Positions 53,885 through 63,636 are shown, numbered from the stretch's first letter. The stretch: DNA of 64,000 nt from Mucilaginibacter phyllosphaerae (GCF_004378255.1 NZ_SNQG01000002.1:62001-126000), one strand, 5' to 3'. A program made the numbers and translations. The notes: generated by a model from the letters alone, not told the origin.

Positions 53885-55771
53885 ATGTCAACATTAGCAG
53901 TTCACGATCACGGTGTAGCACATCACGAAGACGATCACGGACATCATAAAGCAACTTTCCTGAATACCTATGTATTCAGTATGGACCATAAGATGATCGC
54001 CAAGCAATTCCTGATCACAGGTATGGCCATGGCTTTTATCGCCATGATCCTTTCTGTCCTGTTCAGGATCCAATTAGCTTACCCCGACAGGGCGTTTCCT
54101 TTAATGGAAACCTTACTGGGCCGTTTTGCACCCGGTGGCCGTTTAGATTCAAACTTTTACCTGGCGCTGGTAACCATACATGGTACCATCATGGTGTTTT
54201 TTGTATTAACAGCAGGCCTGAGCGGTACTTTCGCCAACTTATTAATTCCCTTGCAGTTAGGTGTACGTGATATGGCATCGCCGTTCATGAACATGCTTTC
54301 TTACTGGTTCTTTTTTATTGCCAGTGTTATCATGCTATCATCTTTCTTTATCCAAAAAGGCCCTGCAAGCGGTGGGTGGACAATTTATCCGCCATTATCT
54401 GCCTTGCCTAAAGCCATGCCGGGTTCTGGCATGGGGATGACGCTATGGCTGATCAGTATGACCTTGTTCATCGCATCACAGCTGATGGCCGGTATTAACT
54501 ATGTAAGTACCATCCTTAACATGCGTACAAAAGGTATGGACCTTTGGAAGATGCCTTTATCTGTATGGGCATTGTTCTTAACTGCTGTATTGGGTGTATT
54601 ATCATTCCCGGTTTTGGTTGCGGGTGTTGTATTATTAATATTCGACCGTAGCTTCGGTACCAGTTTCTACTTATCAGAAATTGTATTGAACAGCTCGCAG
54701 GTGCAGCCTTTTGAAGGTGGTAGCCCGATCCTGTTCCAGCACTTATTCTGGTTCCTGGGCCACCCCGAGGTATATATCGTAATTATGCCTGCCATGGGTA
54801 TCTCATCAGAGGTAATGTCTGTAAACTCGCGTAAACCTATCTTTGGTTACCACGCCATGGTTTACTCGCTTATCGGTATCACCGTATTATCGTTTATTGT
54901 ATGGGGGCACCACATGTTTGTTACGGGGATGAACCCGTTCCTGGGTGGTGTGTTCATGATCACTACGCTTATCATTGCGGTACCATCGGCAGTAAAAACA
55001 TTTAACTGGCTGGCTACTTTATGGCGCGGTAACATCCGTTTTACCTCAGCTATGCTGTTTGCTATCGGTATGGTGTCATTCTTTATCTCGGGCGGTTTAA
55101 CAGGTATCTTCCTGGGTAACGCAGCGTTAGATATCAACCTGCACGATACCTACTTTGTAGTAGCTCACTTCCACCTGGTAATGGGTTCGGCAGCTATATT
55201 CGGGATGCTTGCCGGTGTTTATCATTGGTTCCCTAAAATGTTTGGCCGTATGATGAACGAGCGTTTGGGTTACCTGCACTTCTGGTTAACATTTATCGGT
55301 GCGTATCTGGTGTTCTTCCCGATGCACTTTATGGGCCTGGATGGTGTACCACGCCGTTACTATGCGTTCACCGAGTTCGAGTCAATGAAACAATGGTTAT
55401 CGGTAAATACATTTATAACCTGGGCGGCTATCATGTCTGCCGTGGCGCAATTAGCGTTCCTGTTTAACTTTGTTCACTCTATTTTCTGGGGTAAAAAGGC
55501 CACACAGAATCCATGGGAATCAAACACCCTGGAGTGGACCACTCCTGTAGAGCACCTGCACGGCAATTGGCCGGGAGAGATCCCTACCGTTTACCGCTGG
55601 CCGTATGACTACAGCAAGCCTGGTGCCGAACATGATTTTATACCGCAAACAACACCGCTTTCAGAAACAATGAGTTCTAACCTTCCGCACGACTTTGAGG
55701 ATAACCCGATAGGTTTAGAGGAGCATACCAAATGGGCAAGTACTCAAAAAAGCAACGAAGAAGTAAAATAA
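53885..55771 (+). CDS. coxA: Cytochrome c oxidase subunit I
   Basis: This 628-residue protein has 12-13 helices. Ligand motifs visible are VTIHGTIMVFF (haem a), FWFLGHPEVYIVIMPAMGIS (CuB His and the crosslinked Tyr), IVWGHHMFVTGMNP (CuB His pair) and HDTYFVVAHFHLVMG (haem a3 and a His). The GHPEVY form points to type A1. The N-terminus is rich in histidines (residues 7-24). It begins 20 bases after coxB. Confidence 0.96.
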   Translation: MSTLAVHDHGVAHHEDDHGHHKATFLNTYVFSMDHKMIAKQFLITGMAMAFIAMILSVLFRIQLAYPDRAFPLMETLLGRFAPGGRLDSNFYLALVTIHGTIMVFFVLTAGLSGTFANLLIPLQLGVRDMASPFMNMLSYWFFFIASVIMLSSFFIQKGPASGGWTIYPPLSALPKAMPGSGMGMTLWLISMTLFIASQLMAGINYVSTILNMRTKGMDLWKMPLSVWALFLTAVLGVLSFPVLVAGVVLLIFDRSFGTSFYLSEIVLNSSQVQPFEGGSPILFQHLFWFLGHPEVYIVIMPAMGISSEVMSVNSRKPIFGYHAMVYSLIGITVLSFIVWGHHMFVTGMNPFLGGVFMITTLIIAVPSAVKTFNWLATLWRGNIRFTSAMLFAIGMVSFFISGGLTGIFLGNAALDINLHDTYFVVAHFHLVMGSAAIFGMLAGVYHWFPKMFGRMMNERLGYLHFWLTFIGAYLVFFPMHFMGLDGVPRRYYAFTEFESMKQWLSVNTFITWAAIMSAVAQLAFLFNFVHSIFWGKKATQNPWESNTLEWTTPVEHLHGNWPGEIPTVYRWPYDYSKPGAEHDFIPQTTPLSETMSSNLPHDFEDNPIGLEEHTKWASTQKSNEEVK

Positions 55772-55854
55772 CATTATACTGATCTGATCTTTTAGGGTAT
55801 CTGTGCAGGCATTATTGTCCTTAACAGGTACCCTAATTTGTTAGAAATATTTAG

Positions 55855-56916
55855 ATGAGCATTAAAGCATCCGGCAGTAAGTTTCTAAAAATTAACCTCA
55901 TAACCATCATCCTGCTGTTTGTATTGATACTTGCAGGCGGCGTAGTGCGCAGCACAGGCTCGGGTATGGGTTGCCCCGATTGGCCCAAATGTTTTGGAAG
56001 ATATATACCACCAACCAGCCTGTCAGAACTTCCGGCGAATTATAAAAAAACTTACGCAGATAAGCGCCTGGCCAAAAACCACAAGTTTGCGAGGATGCTG
56101 GATGTTTTGGGTTATAGCCAGATGGCTGTGCGGATCCGTAACGACAGATCTATACTGGTGCCCGAAGAGTTTAACACCGCCAAAACCTGGACGGAATATG
56201 TTAACCGTTTAATAGGCGCAGTATCGGGGATGTTTTTATTATTATGCGCTGCATATTCTTTTAAGTATTGGAAAACCAGCAAACTGATTGTGTGGCTAAG
56301 TATATTTAACGTGATACTGGTTGGTTTTCAGGGCTGGTTAGGCTCAATAGTAGTATCTACCAACCTGGTAGCCTGGATAGTAACCGTGCATATGCTTATT
56401 GCACTGGCAATTCTGGCCATCAGTATCACAACCTACCATCTGGCTAAAGTGCAGGGCAGGTATAAAGTGGAGCGCAAACCGCTTGTGGCCATTGTTACGC
56501 TACTGGTATTGGCCCTAACTATTTTGCAGATAACCTTTGGTACCGAGGTACGCGAAAAGATCGACGCCGTAGCCAGCCACCTGGAGGGCAGCTACCGCGA
56601 TAGCTGGGTACAGCGTGCCGGTGAAATATTTTCGCAGCATCGGGATGTTGCCGTGATTGTGCTGATTGTGAATTTAATTTTATATGCGCTGATCCGTAAA
56701 AACTTTAACCGCCATTCTATACAGCAGCAGTTAATGAGCTTTACGTTTTTGATGATCATGCTGCAGATAGTTACCGGTATATTTTTATCGTACTGGAGCT
56801 TACCGCCTTTTGCGCAGGCAACACATATTGTATTGGCGAGTTTATTATTTGGCGCCCAGTTTTATTTATTGTTGAATTTATTTAGTTCGGATAACGTGCA
56901 GGGGGCAGGCAAATGA
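55855..56916 (+). CDS. ctaA: Haem A synthase (CtaA/Cox15 family)
   Basis: This 353-residue protein has about eight helices and the first-loop cysteine pair in GMGCPDWPKCFGRY. It converts haem O to haem A by hydroxylating a methyl group. The second half shows HMLIALAILAISITTYHLAK and ITFGTEVREKIDAVASHLEG. It ends in an ATGA overlap with ctaB. Confidence 0.93.
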   Translation: MSIKASGSKFLKINLITIILLFVLILAGGVVRSTGSGMGCPDWPKCFGRYIPPTSLSELPANYKKTYADKRLAKNHKFARMLDVLGYSQMAVRIRNDRSILVPEEFNTAKTWTEYVNRLIGAVSGMFLLLCAAYSFKYWKTSKLIVWLSIFNVILVGFQGWLGSIVVSTNLVAWIVTVHMLIALAILAISITTYHLAKVQGRYKVERKPLVAIVTLLVLALTILQITFGTEVREKIDAVASHLEGSYRDSWVQRAGEIFSQHRDVAVIVLIVNLILYALIRKNFNRHSIQQQLMSFTFLMIMLQIVTGIFLSYWSLPPFAQATHIVLASLLFGAQFYLLLNLFSSDNVQGAGK

Positions 56917-57803
56917 AATGGAGTGATTTTTCGAAGCTGATAAAAATGCGATTAACGATGCTGGTAGTATTTTCGGCATCCATCTCTTTCATTATCGCAG
57001 TTAAAGCTAACGGCGGCAATACCTGGGGCTCGTTATACAGTACCACCATGTGGATAAACTGGCTTAAGCTTGTGTTAGGCGGCTTTTTAGTTACATCGGC
57101 AGCAAACTGCTTTAACGAGGTAATTGAAGTAAAGCTGGATAAGCTGATGAAACGCACGATGGACCGCCCTATGCCCGCCGGAAGAATGACCACCGGCCAG
57201 GGTTTAGTTTTAGGCATGGGTATGGGCATAGCCGGTACCTATATTTTAGGTACCTTAAATGTGCTTACCGGTTTGCTATCCGTGTTTTCTATTTTATTAT
57301 ATGCGTTTGCTTATACCCCGTTAAAGCGCAAATCGGCCGTAGCCGTTTTTGTGGGCGCTATCCCGGGGGCTTTACCCGCGTTGATCGGGTACGTGGCGGG
57401 GCAGCCGCATGGCCGTATAGATGAAATAGCTTTGATACTTTTTGCTATACAATTTGTATGGCAATTCCCCCACTTTTGGGCTATTGCCTGGGTGCTGGAT
57501 GATGATTACAAACTGGCTGGCTTTAGATTGCTACCAACCGGCAAACGCGATAGGGCCAGCGCCGTTATTACTTTTATAACAACTGTAATATTGCTGCCGG
57601 TAAGTTTATTGCCTTATTTAAATCATAATGGTGGTATCTATGTTGCAATAGTATCACTGTTGATGAGTTTATTGTTTATTTATCAGGCATTTAATTTGAT
57701 GCGTACGTTGGAGATCACCAGTGCGCGTAAATTAATGTTTGGTTCTTTTTATTATTTGCCGGTAGTGCAATTAATGTTTTTATTTGATTTTATAGCAAAA
57801 TAA
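56913..57803 (+). CDS. ctaB: Protohaem IX farnesyltransferase (haem O synthase)
   Basis: This 296-residue UbiA-family prenyltransferase carries SAANCFNEVIEVKLDKLMKR and TMDRPMPAGRMTTGQGL, the polyprenyl-diphosphate-binding and haem-O-synthase motifs. It has about nine membrane segments. Its start overlaps ctaA by four bases, and its stop shares one base with the next start (TAATG). Confidence 0.94.
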   Translation: MKWSDFSKLIKMRLTMLVVFSASISFIIAVKANGGNTWGSLYSTTMWINWLKLVLGGFLVTSAANCFNEVIEVKLDKLMKRTMDRPMPAGRMTTGQGLVLGMGMGIAGTYILGTLNVLTGLLSVFSILLYAFAYTPLKRKSAVAVFVGAIPGALPALIGYVAGQPHGRIDEIALILFAIQFVWQFPHFWAIAWVLDDDYKLAGFRLLPTGKRDRASAVITFITTVILLPVSLLPYLNHNGGIYVAIVSLLMSLLFIYQAFNLMRTLEITSARKLMFGSFYYLPVVQLMFLFDFIAK

Positions 57804-58378
57804 TGGCCCAGATACAAGAAGACAGATATAACCTGGCCCCCAAAAAATTCAACATGTGGATCTTTATATTCACATCGTTTATGTTTTTTGCGGCCTTAAC
57901 CAGCGGCTTTATTGTTTACGCAGGCGGCAGTGCGGCACACGGCTTAAATATTAAAATGCCCGATGCTTTTTTATACAGCACGGCAGTAATAATCGTAAGC
58001 AGCATAACTATGTTTTTGGCATCCAAAGCGGCCAAAAGTTCTCAATTTGCCAAACAAAGGCTTTACCTGTGGTTAACTATTATATTAGGTGTGGTTTTTT
58101 TTGGCATCCAGCTATATGCCTGGACCTACCTGGTAAAAACAGGCGTTTATTTTAGTAACCCCAATGCATCCCTCTCTTTTATATATGTATTTACCGGGAT
58201 GCATTTATTGCACATTTTTGCCGGCTTGCTGCTACTGGCCCATACGCTTTGGCGTAGCTACCGCAGTATAGAGCAGGTTAAAAATTTATACAGTATGCAG
58301 ATGTCCTCTATTTTTTGGCATTTTGTCGATATTATATGGATTTATCTGTATGTTTTTTTACTTTTGAACCAACAATAA
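57803..58378 (+). CDS. Cytochrome c oxidase subunit III-type protein (short paralogue)
   Basis: This 191-residue protein has about five helices with FIFTSFMFFAALTSGFIVYA and GMHLLHIFAGLLLLAHTLWR and ends SSIFWHFVDIIWIYLYVFLL, typical of subunit III. It is the first of two tandem subunit III-like genes, and the shorter one. Confidence 0.9.
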   Translation: MAQIQEDRYNLAPKKFNMWIFIFTSFMFFAALTSGFIVYAGGSAAHGLNIKMPDAFLYSTAVIIVSSITMFLASKAAKSSQFAKQRLYLWLTIILGVVFFGIQLYAWTYLVKTGVYFSNPNASLSFIYVFTGMHLLHIFAGLLLLAHTLWRSYRSIEQVKNLYSMQMSSIFWHFVDIIWIYLYVFLLLNQQ

Positions 58379-58384
58379 AAACTC

Positions 58385-59104
58385 ATGAGTGTACAAGTAT
58401 CACCTATTGATGAAGTAAAGACAACGCCGTGGTCTGGTGGCAGATCGCCGTTTAATGTGGAGTATGGTAAAATGATGATGTGGTTTTTCCTCCTTTCGGA
58501 TGCATTTACCTTTTCATCTTTATTAATTGCCTATGGTGCACTGCGTTTCAGCTCAAGCAGCTGGCCCGCGCCTGATCTGGTTTTCCAATCGGTACCGGGT
58601 TTGTTGGATAGCGGCGCGCCCCTTGTATTTGTGGGTTTGATGACCTTTATCCTGATCCTGAGCTCGGTTACGATGGTATTGGCTGTAGAGGCCGGTCACC
58701 GTATGGCCAAAAAAGAAGTTTTATGGTGGATGGTTGCAACCATTATTGGTGGTTTTACCTTTTTGGGCTGCCAGGCATTAGAGTGGAGCCACTTACACCA
58801 CGAAGGTTTTTGGTGGGGGCACATCCCTACCGCAGAAGAGCTTAAACACGTTTTTAACGGCGGTAACGAGGCTACATACGCAACCTATGCACAGCAGTTT
58901 GCCAACCTGTTCTTCACCATTACGGGTTTCCATGGTTTCCACGTATTTAGCGGGGTTATCATCAATATCATCATCACGATAAACGTATTGGCAGGTACCT
59001 ACCAAAAACGCGGCAGCTATTTAATGATCGAAAAAGTAGGCCTTTACTGGCACTTTGTAGATCTGGTATGGGTGTTTGTATTTACTTTCTTTTACTTAGT
59101 TTAA
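58385..59104 (+). CDS. coxC: Cytochrome c oxidase subunit III
   Basis: This 239-residue protein has about six or seven helices with NVEYGKMMMWFFLLSDAFTF, FTITGFHGFHVFSGVIINII and YWHFVDLVWVFVFTFFYLV, the subunit III signature. It is longer than its tandem neighbour and probably the main subunit III. A six-base gap separates them. Confidence 0.93.
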   Translation: MSVQVSPIDEVKTTPWSGGRSPFNVEYGKMMMWFFLLSDAFTFSSLLIAYGALRFSSSSWPAPDLVFQSVPGLLDSGAPLVFVGLMTFILILSSVTMVLAVEAGHRMAKKEVLWWMVATIIGGFTFLGCQALEWSHLHHEGFWWGHIPTAEELKHVFNGGNEATYATYAQQFANLFFTITGFHGFHVFSGVIINIIITINVLAGTYQKRGSYLMIEKVGLYWHFVDLVWVFVFTFFYLV

Positions 59105-59123
59105 AAATTTAACTGATAAACAT

Positions 59124-59471
59124 ATGTCATCAGAATCAACAGAAGTTCACCACGAAGAGCATGGTGAAGGAATGACCCGCAAAAAGATCGTACAGATCTT
59201 CCTGGTTTTATTAGGTATAACTGTAGTTGAATTTATTATTGCGCTTTGGTTAGTGCCTAAAGGCCACATCCCTTTGCATTGGGCAAACCCGATATACATC
59301 GTATTAACCCTGTTTAAGGCGTTTTATATTGTTGCATATTTTATGCACTTAAAATTCGAAAAAATTGGAATGGCCCTGAGTATCATCGTACCAATATTGT
59401 TTATCATCGGTTTGATACTGGTGCTTACAAACGAAAGCCATTACTGGGTAGACCTGAGGCCGAAAGTGTAA
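59124..59471 (+). CDS. Cytochrome c oxidase subunit IV-like protein
   Basis: This 115-residue protein has three membrane segments (KKIVQIFLVLLGITVVEFII, IYIVLTLFKAFYIVAYFMHL, ALSIIVPILFIIGLILVLTN). It matches the small prokaryotic subunit IV (CyoD-like) family that stabilises the oxidase. Its stop shares one base with the next start. Confidence 0.9.
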   Translation: MSSESTEVHHEEHGEGMTRKKIVQIFLVLLGITVVEFIIALWLVPKGHIPLHWANPIYIVLTLFKAFYIVAYFMHLKFEKIGMALSIIVPILFIIGLILVLTNESHYWVDLRPKV

Positions 59472-60169
59472 TGCGTAAAGGATTTGTCCTTAAAAAAATA
59501 ATAATCCTGGTATTGATATTAGCTTTACCGGGATTTTTATATTATTTACTAACCGCAAAGGGTAAAAACAGGTATAAACCGCTATCGTTTTACGGGCCAA
59601 AGATAGTTGCTAAAACAGGCCGTAAGTTTCATGGCAGGTTTATCCCCGATACCATTTATCACAAGCTGGCCGATTTTAGTTTGGCAGATCAGGATGGTAA
59701 GCCGGTATCCTTTAAAAACTTTGATAAGAAGATATTTTTAGCAAGCTTTTTTTATACCAACTGCCCGGATGTTTGCAGTACGGTGAATAAAAACATCAGC
59801 GAGCTGGTATATGCCTACCGTAAAAACCCGATGGTTTATTTTATATCAATAACGGTAGACCCGCAACGCGATACACCCGTAGCGCTAAAAGCTTACAGCA
59901 AAAAGTTTGAGGTTACAAATAAGTGGTTTTTTTTGTCGGGCGATACGGCTACTACGTATAAGCTTGCCCGTAACGGCTTTTTGGTGAATGCCGTACAAGC
60001 AGGTAAAGGCGATTTTATTTACAGCGATAAGTTGATATTGATAGACGCCGAAAAACGCATCCGCGGGTATTATGATGGCACTTCAGCTGCCGACCTGACC
60101 AAATTGAACGACGAAATAAAGGTGCTGATAGCCGAAGAATTACGCAAGGTTGATAAAGCGCTTTATTAA
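59471..60169 (+). CDS. SCO1/SenC family copper chaperone
   Basis: This 232-residue protein has an N-terminal membrane anchor (IIILVLILALPGFLYYLLTA). The thioredoxin-like domain carries the copper-binding CPDVC in FFYTNCPDVCSTVNKN. The distal His normally found in YHxxxF is not obvious in the LIDAEKRIRGYYDG region. SCO proteins deliver copper to the CuA site of subunit II. It starts one base into the subunit IV stop (TAATG). Confidence 0.93.
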   Translation: MRKGFVLKKIIILVLILALPGFLYYLLTAKGKNRYKPLSFYGPKIVAKTGRKFHGRFIPDTIYHKLADFSLADQDGKPVSFKNFDKKIFLASFFYTNCPDVCSTVNKNISELVYAYRKNPMVYFISITVDPQRDTPVALKAYSKKFEVTNKWFFLSGDTATTYKLARNGFLVNAVQAGKGDFIYSDKLILIDAEKRIRGYYDGTSAADLTKLNDEIKVLIAEELRKVDKALY

Positions 60170-60263
60170 AGCAACATATAAGGATCAAGGGCCGGGAAGG
60201 GCTCTTTTAATTATAAAATGAATCTTGACCCTTGCTGGCCTGGTTCCTGAATCTTTTTAAAAA

Positions 60264-60836
60264 ATGACTGATAAATTCATATTCCGTTTCGTTGCCGGTA
60301 TAACCGTGTTTGTTATTGTTGTGGTAATAGTGCTTCAAAGCAAAATAATACCTGCACCTGCGGTGGTGCCTTCATTTACGCACTTGTTACCGTTATTAAA
60401 CGCCGTTTTAAACGGCACTTGCAGTGTGTTGTTATTAACATCTTTATATTTTATAAAGCAAGGTAATGTTATCGTTCATAAACGGTTGAATATTTTAACC
60501 TTTTGTCTGTCATCACTATTCCTGGTATCCTATATCCTTTTCCATTACCTGGCACCCGAAACGAAGTATGGAGATTTGAACGGAGATCATTTGGTATCCG
60601 ATGCTGAGAAAGCAACGGCCGGCTCTTTAAGGTATATCTACTTTATAATATTGGTGCCCCACATTATATTGGCAGCGGGTGTTTTACCGTTAATATTACT
60701 GAGTTTTTACCGCGGGTTGCAAATGCAGGTAGAAAAGCATAAGAAACTGGTAAGATGGGCGTTTCCTATCTGGTTATTCGTTACAATATCGGGTGTTGTT
60801 GTATATTTGATGATCAAACCTTACTATCATTTTTAA
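60264..60836 (+). CDS. DUF420 family membrane protein
   Basis: This 190-residue protein has about five helices with LLPLLNAVLNGTCSVLLLTS, VHKRLNILTFCLSSLFLVSY, FIILVPHIILAAGVLPLILL and FPIWLFVTISGVVVYLMIKP. It matches DUF420, which is often part of oxidase operons and is thought to help assembly. It contains a segment GDLNGDHLVSD between helices. Confidence 0.9.
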   Translation: MTDKFIFRFVAGITVFVIVVVIVLQSKIIPAPAVVPSFTHLLPLLNAVLNGTCSVLLLTSLYFIKQGNVIVHKRLNILTFCLSSLFLVSYILFHYLAPETKYGDLNGDHLVSDAEKATAGSLRYIYFIILVPHIILAAGVLPLILLSFYRGLQMQVEKHKKLVRWAFPIWLFVTISGVVVYLMIKPYYHF

Positions 60837-60846
60837 CAGTACAAAA

Positions 60847-61122
60847 ATGAATAAATTAAAATTTTTATATCTCATATTCGTATTCGGTTTGCTGGTAATC
60901 AGCGCTGCCCCGGTAAAGGCACAATGTGCTATGTGCAGCGCCAATGTAGAAACCAACAGCAAAAGCGGCGATAATAAAACAAAGGGGCTAAACAATGGCA
61001 TTATGTATCTTTTGGCCGCGCCTTACCTGGCTGTGGCCGCTGTTGGATACATTTGGTATAAAAAATACCGCCGTAAAGATGTTGAATTAAACATGCGCAG
61101 CGAAAAGCTTAACCTCAACTAA
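60847..61122 (+). CDS. Hypothetical small CxxC membrane protein
   Basis: This 91-residue protein has a signal (LKFLYLIFVFGLLVISAAPV), then QCAMCSANVE with a CxxC pair just after it, and a C-terminal transmembrane helix (MYLLAAPYLAVAAVGYIWY) followed by KKYRRKD. It is the last gene in the respiratory run. Because of its position and CxxC pair it may handle copper or thiols for the oxidase, but no function is known to me. Confidence 0.75.
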   Translation: MNKLKFLYLIFVFGLLVISAAPVKAQCAMCSANVETNSKSGDNKTKGLNNGIMYLLAAPYLAVAAVGYIWYKKYRRKDVELNMRSEKLNLN

Positions 61123-61161
61123 GGCCACCCCGGTTTTAATGCGTTTAACATAAACTTTGTA

Positions 61162-61824
61162 ATGATACAATCCCAAACGCTTGATTTTTTAAAAGAGCTT
61201 GTTGATAACAACAATAGGGAGTGGTTTCAGGCCAATAAAGAACGGTACGATAAGGCCCGCGAGAATGTAATTGAACTTGCTGCTGCTATTATCCCGAAGC
61301 TGCACCATATCGACCCATTTCTTAGCGCCGAACTTGACCCTAAAAAATGCGTGATGCGTATTTACCGCGACATCCGCTTTAGCAAAAATAAAACACCTTA
61401 TAAAAATAATTTTGGCATCAGCCTGCCAACTTTAGGCTCAAAGCTGGGCGGGGTAGAATATTACCTGCAGATACAGCCCGGCAAATCATTTATTGCCGGG
61501 GGATACTGGATGCCCGAGGCAGAGCACCTGAAAGCTATTCGCCAGGAAATTGATTATAATGCCGATGACCTGAAAAAGATCATCGATGATAAAGAATTTG
61601 TAACCCTGTTTGGCGAATTCAGAAAACAGGACCAGCTGAAAACAACCCCTAAGGGTTATGATGTTGATAATGAGAATATTGACCTGCTGAAACTGAAAAG
61701 CTTTATTGCCTGGCATCCGTTAAAAGATAAAGAAGTGTGCAGCCCCAAAGCGGCAGATGAGATAGCTAAAGTATGCAGCCGCATCTATCCGCTGAACGTT
61801 TTTTTGAAGAATGCCCTTGCATAA
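61162..61824 (+). CDS. DUF2461 (TIGR02453) family protein
   Basis: This 220-residue protein shows LDFLKELVDNNNREWFQANK, MRIYRDIRFSKNKTPYKNNF and GVEYYLQIQPGKSFIAGGYW, the DUF2461 signature. The family is widespread and of unknown function. The stop lies 16 bases before the OmpA-lipoprotein ATG. Confidence 0.9.
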   Translation: MIQSQTLDFLKELVDNNNREWFQANKERYDKARENVIELAAAIIPKLHHIDPFLSAELDPKKCVMRIYRDIRFSKNKTPYKNNFGISLPTLGSKLGGVEYYLQIQPGKSFIAGGYWMPEAEHLKAIRQEIDYNADDLKKIIDDKEFVTLFGEFRKQDQLKTTPKGYDVDNENIDLLKLKSFIAWHPLKDKEVCSPKAADEIAKVCSRIYPLNVFLKNALA

Positions 61825-61840
61825 ACCCAATTTACTATCT

Positions 61841-62668
61841 ATGAAACTTAAATATTTATACCTGGCCTTTTTGCTGGCTTCCGCATTACAATCGTGCGTG
61901 GTAATGTCGCCCAAAAAGCATAAAGCTTTGCTTGCCGAGCGCGATTCGCTGGCTACACGCACCACTACGCTGGAAGACCAGGTGTCAAAACTGATAGCCG
62001 ATACCTCACGCATCCGGCAGGAACTGGCTTCGCTTAAGGGTAACTATAACGGCCTGAACGACAAGTATAACACTTTGGATAAGAACTACAATGCCAGCTC
62101 ATCCAAGGTAAGCCAGCTATCCACCGATTTGCAAAAACGCGAAGCCCGCCTTAAAGAAGTAGAAGAGATTTTGCGCAAGCGCGATGAGGCAACAAACGCC
62201 CTGAAGGATAAGCTGCAAAAGGCCCTGCTGGGCTTTCAGCAAAGCGGTTTAACGGTAGATATCCGTAACGGTAAGGTGTATGTATCACTAACAGATAAAC
62301 TGCTGTTCCCGTCGGGCAGTATAGTTATTGATGATAAGGGAAAGCAGGCGCTTAAGCAGTTAGCCGCCGTATTGAATAAAGAAGCAGATATCAATATAGC
62401 CGTTGAGGGCCATACAGATAACAAAAAGATCAAAAACCTGGGCCAGATCAAAGATAACTGGGACCTGAGCGTACTACGGGCAACATCGGTAACCCGGTAC
62501 CTCACCGAAACCGAGAATATCGACCCTAAAAGGCTTACCGCAACCGGCAAGGGCGAGTTCCAGCCGATTGATACGGCCAACACCCCGGAAGCACTTTCCA
62601 GGAACAGGCGCATCGAGATCGTGTTGACACCTAAGCTGGATGAATTGTATAACCTGATCACCAAATAG
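61841..62668 (+). CDS. OmpA family lipoprotein (peptidoglycan-associated)
   Basis: This 275-residue lipoprotein begins MKLKYLYLAFLLASALQSC. Residues 35-130 are a coiled coil (SLATRTTTLEDQVSKLIADT and following heptads). The C-terminal 120 residues form an OmpA domain (LLFPSGSIVIDDKGKQALKQ, INIAVEGHTDNKKI, and NRRIEIVLTPKLD) that binds peptidoglycan. The start at 61841 is preferred over 61811 because it gives the lipobox. A terminator follows. Confidence 0.92.
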   Translation: MKLKYLYLAFLLASALQSCVVMSPKKHKALLAERDSLATRTTTLEDQVSKLIADTSRIRQELASLKGNYNGLNDKYNTLDKNYNASSSKVSQLSTDLQKREARLKEVEEILRKRDEATNALKDKLQKALLGFQQSGLTVDIRNGKVYVSLTDKLLFPSGSIVIDDKGKQALKQLAAVLNKEADINIAVEGHTDNKKIKNLGQIKDNWDLSVLRATSVTRYLTETENIDPKRLTATGKGEFQPIDTANTPEALSRNRRIEIVLTPKLDELYNLITK

Positions 62669-62730
62669 GCTGAAAACAGCACCAAAAAACGCCCTTAAAT
62701 CACCAAAAAACGGCTTTGAAACGACCTTGA

Positions 62731-62757
62731 AACCTCCGGAAAACGGAGGTTTTTTTT
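62731..62757 (+). terminator. Terminator after the OmpA lipoprotein
   Basis: An 8-bp stem (AACCTCCG at 62731-62738 with CGGAGGTT at 62744-62751) has a GAAAA loop and ends in a T run. Confidence 0.93.
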
Positions 62758-62805
62758 ATGCCCTAATATTTCGATATTGGCGGCTGATTGACCAATGTAA
62801 AACCG

Positions 62806-63636
62806 ATGTTAAAAATTGATACCCACCAACATTTCTGGAAATACCACCCGGTAAAAGATGCCTGGATAACCGATGATATGAAAGTGATTCAGCGCGACTT
62901 TTTACCGGAACACCTGGCGCCGGTTTTAGCAGCAAATGATATTACTGGATGCGTGGCCGTGCAGGCAAACCAGTCGGAAACCGAAAATGAGTTTTTGCTG
63001 GGGCTGGCCCAGGGGCATAGCTTTATAAAAGGTGTGGTAGGCTGGGTAGATTTTAAGGCCGGTGATATAGAGGAACGCCTGCAGCATTACAGCAACGAAA
63101 AATTAATGAAGGGTTTCCGGCATGTGTTGCAGGGCGAGCCGGATGAACAGTACATGCTGAACAAAAAATTTATGCACGGCATCAGCCTGCTGGATAAATA
63201 TAACTTTAGCTACGACATACTGATAAAACCCAACCACCTGCCTTATGCCAAAACGTTTGCAGCCGCGTTGCCCAATCAGCGATTGGTGGTAGACCACCTG
63301 GCCAAGCCCTATATTAAAGATAAAATTACGGATGGCTGGAAGCAAGATATACAAGCATTAGCCGCTTACCCTAACGTATCCTGCAAGGTGTCAGGCATGC
63401 TGACCGAGGCCGACTGGCTAAACTGGCAGCCCGAAGACTTTGTGCCTTACCTGGATACCGTGTTTAACGCCTTTGGTGCAAACAGGGTGATGTATGGGTC
63501 CGACTGGCCGGTATGTAACGTAGCAGGGGGCTACAAAGGCGTGCTTGCTGCCTTGGAGGCCTATGTAAGCCGCCTAAGCCAAAACGAGCAGGAACTGTTT
63601 TGGGCTAAGAACGGGGTGGGTTTTTATGGTTTATAA
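62806..63636 (+). CDS. Amidohydrolase family protein (fuconolactonase-like)
   Basis: This 276-residue metal-dependent hydrolase starts with DTHQHFW (HxH metal ligands). It has GCVAVQANQSETENEFLLGL, GFRHVLQGEPDEQYM, VVDHLAKPYIK and the catalytic-site MYGSDWPVCNVAGG. This matches the amidohydrolase_2 branch that includes L-fuconolactonase and rhamnonolactonase. I chose the ATG at 62806; a TTG at 62788 would add six codons. Confidence 0.87.
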   Translation: MLKIDTHQHFWKYHPVKDAWITDDMKVIQRDFLPEHLAPVLAANDITGCVAVQANQSETENEFLLGLAQGHSFIKGVVGWVDFKAGDIEERLQHYSNEKLMKGFRHVLQGEPDEQYMLNKKFMHGISLLDKYNFSYDILIKPNHLPYAKTFAAALPNQRLVVDHLAKPYIKDKITDGWKQDIQALAAYPNVSCKVSGMLTEADWLNWQPEDFVPYLDTVFNAFGANRVMYGSDWPVCNVAGGYKGVLAALEAYVSRLSQNEQELFWAKNGVGFYGL

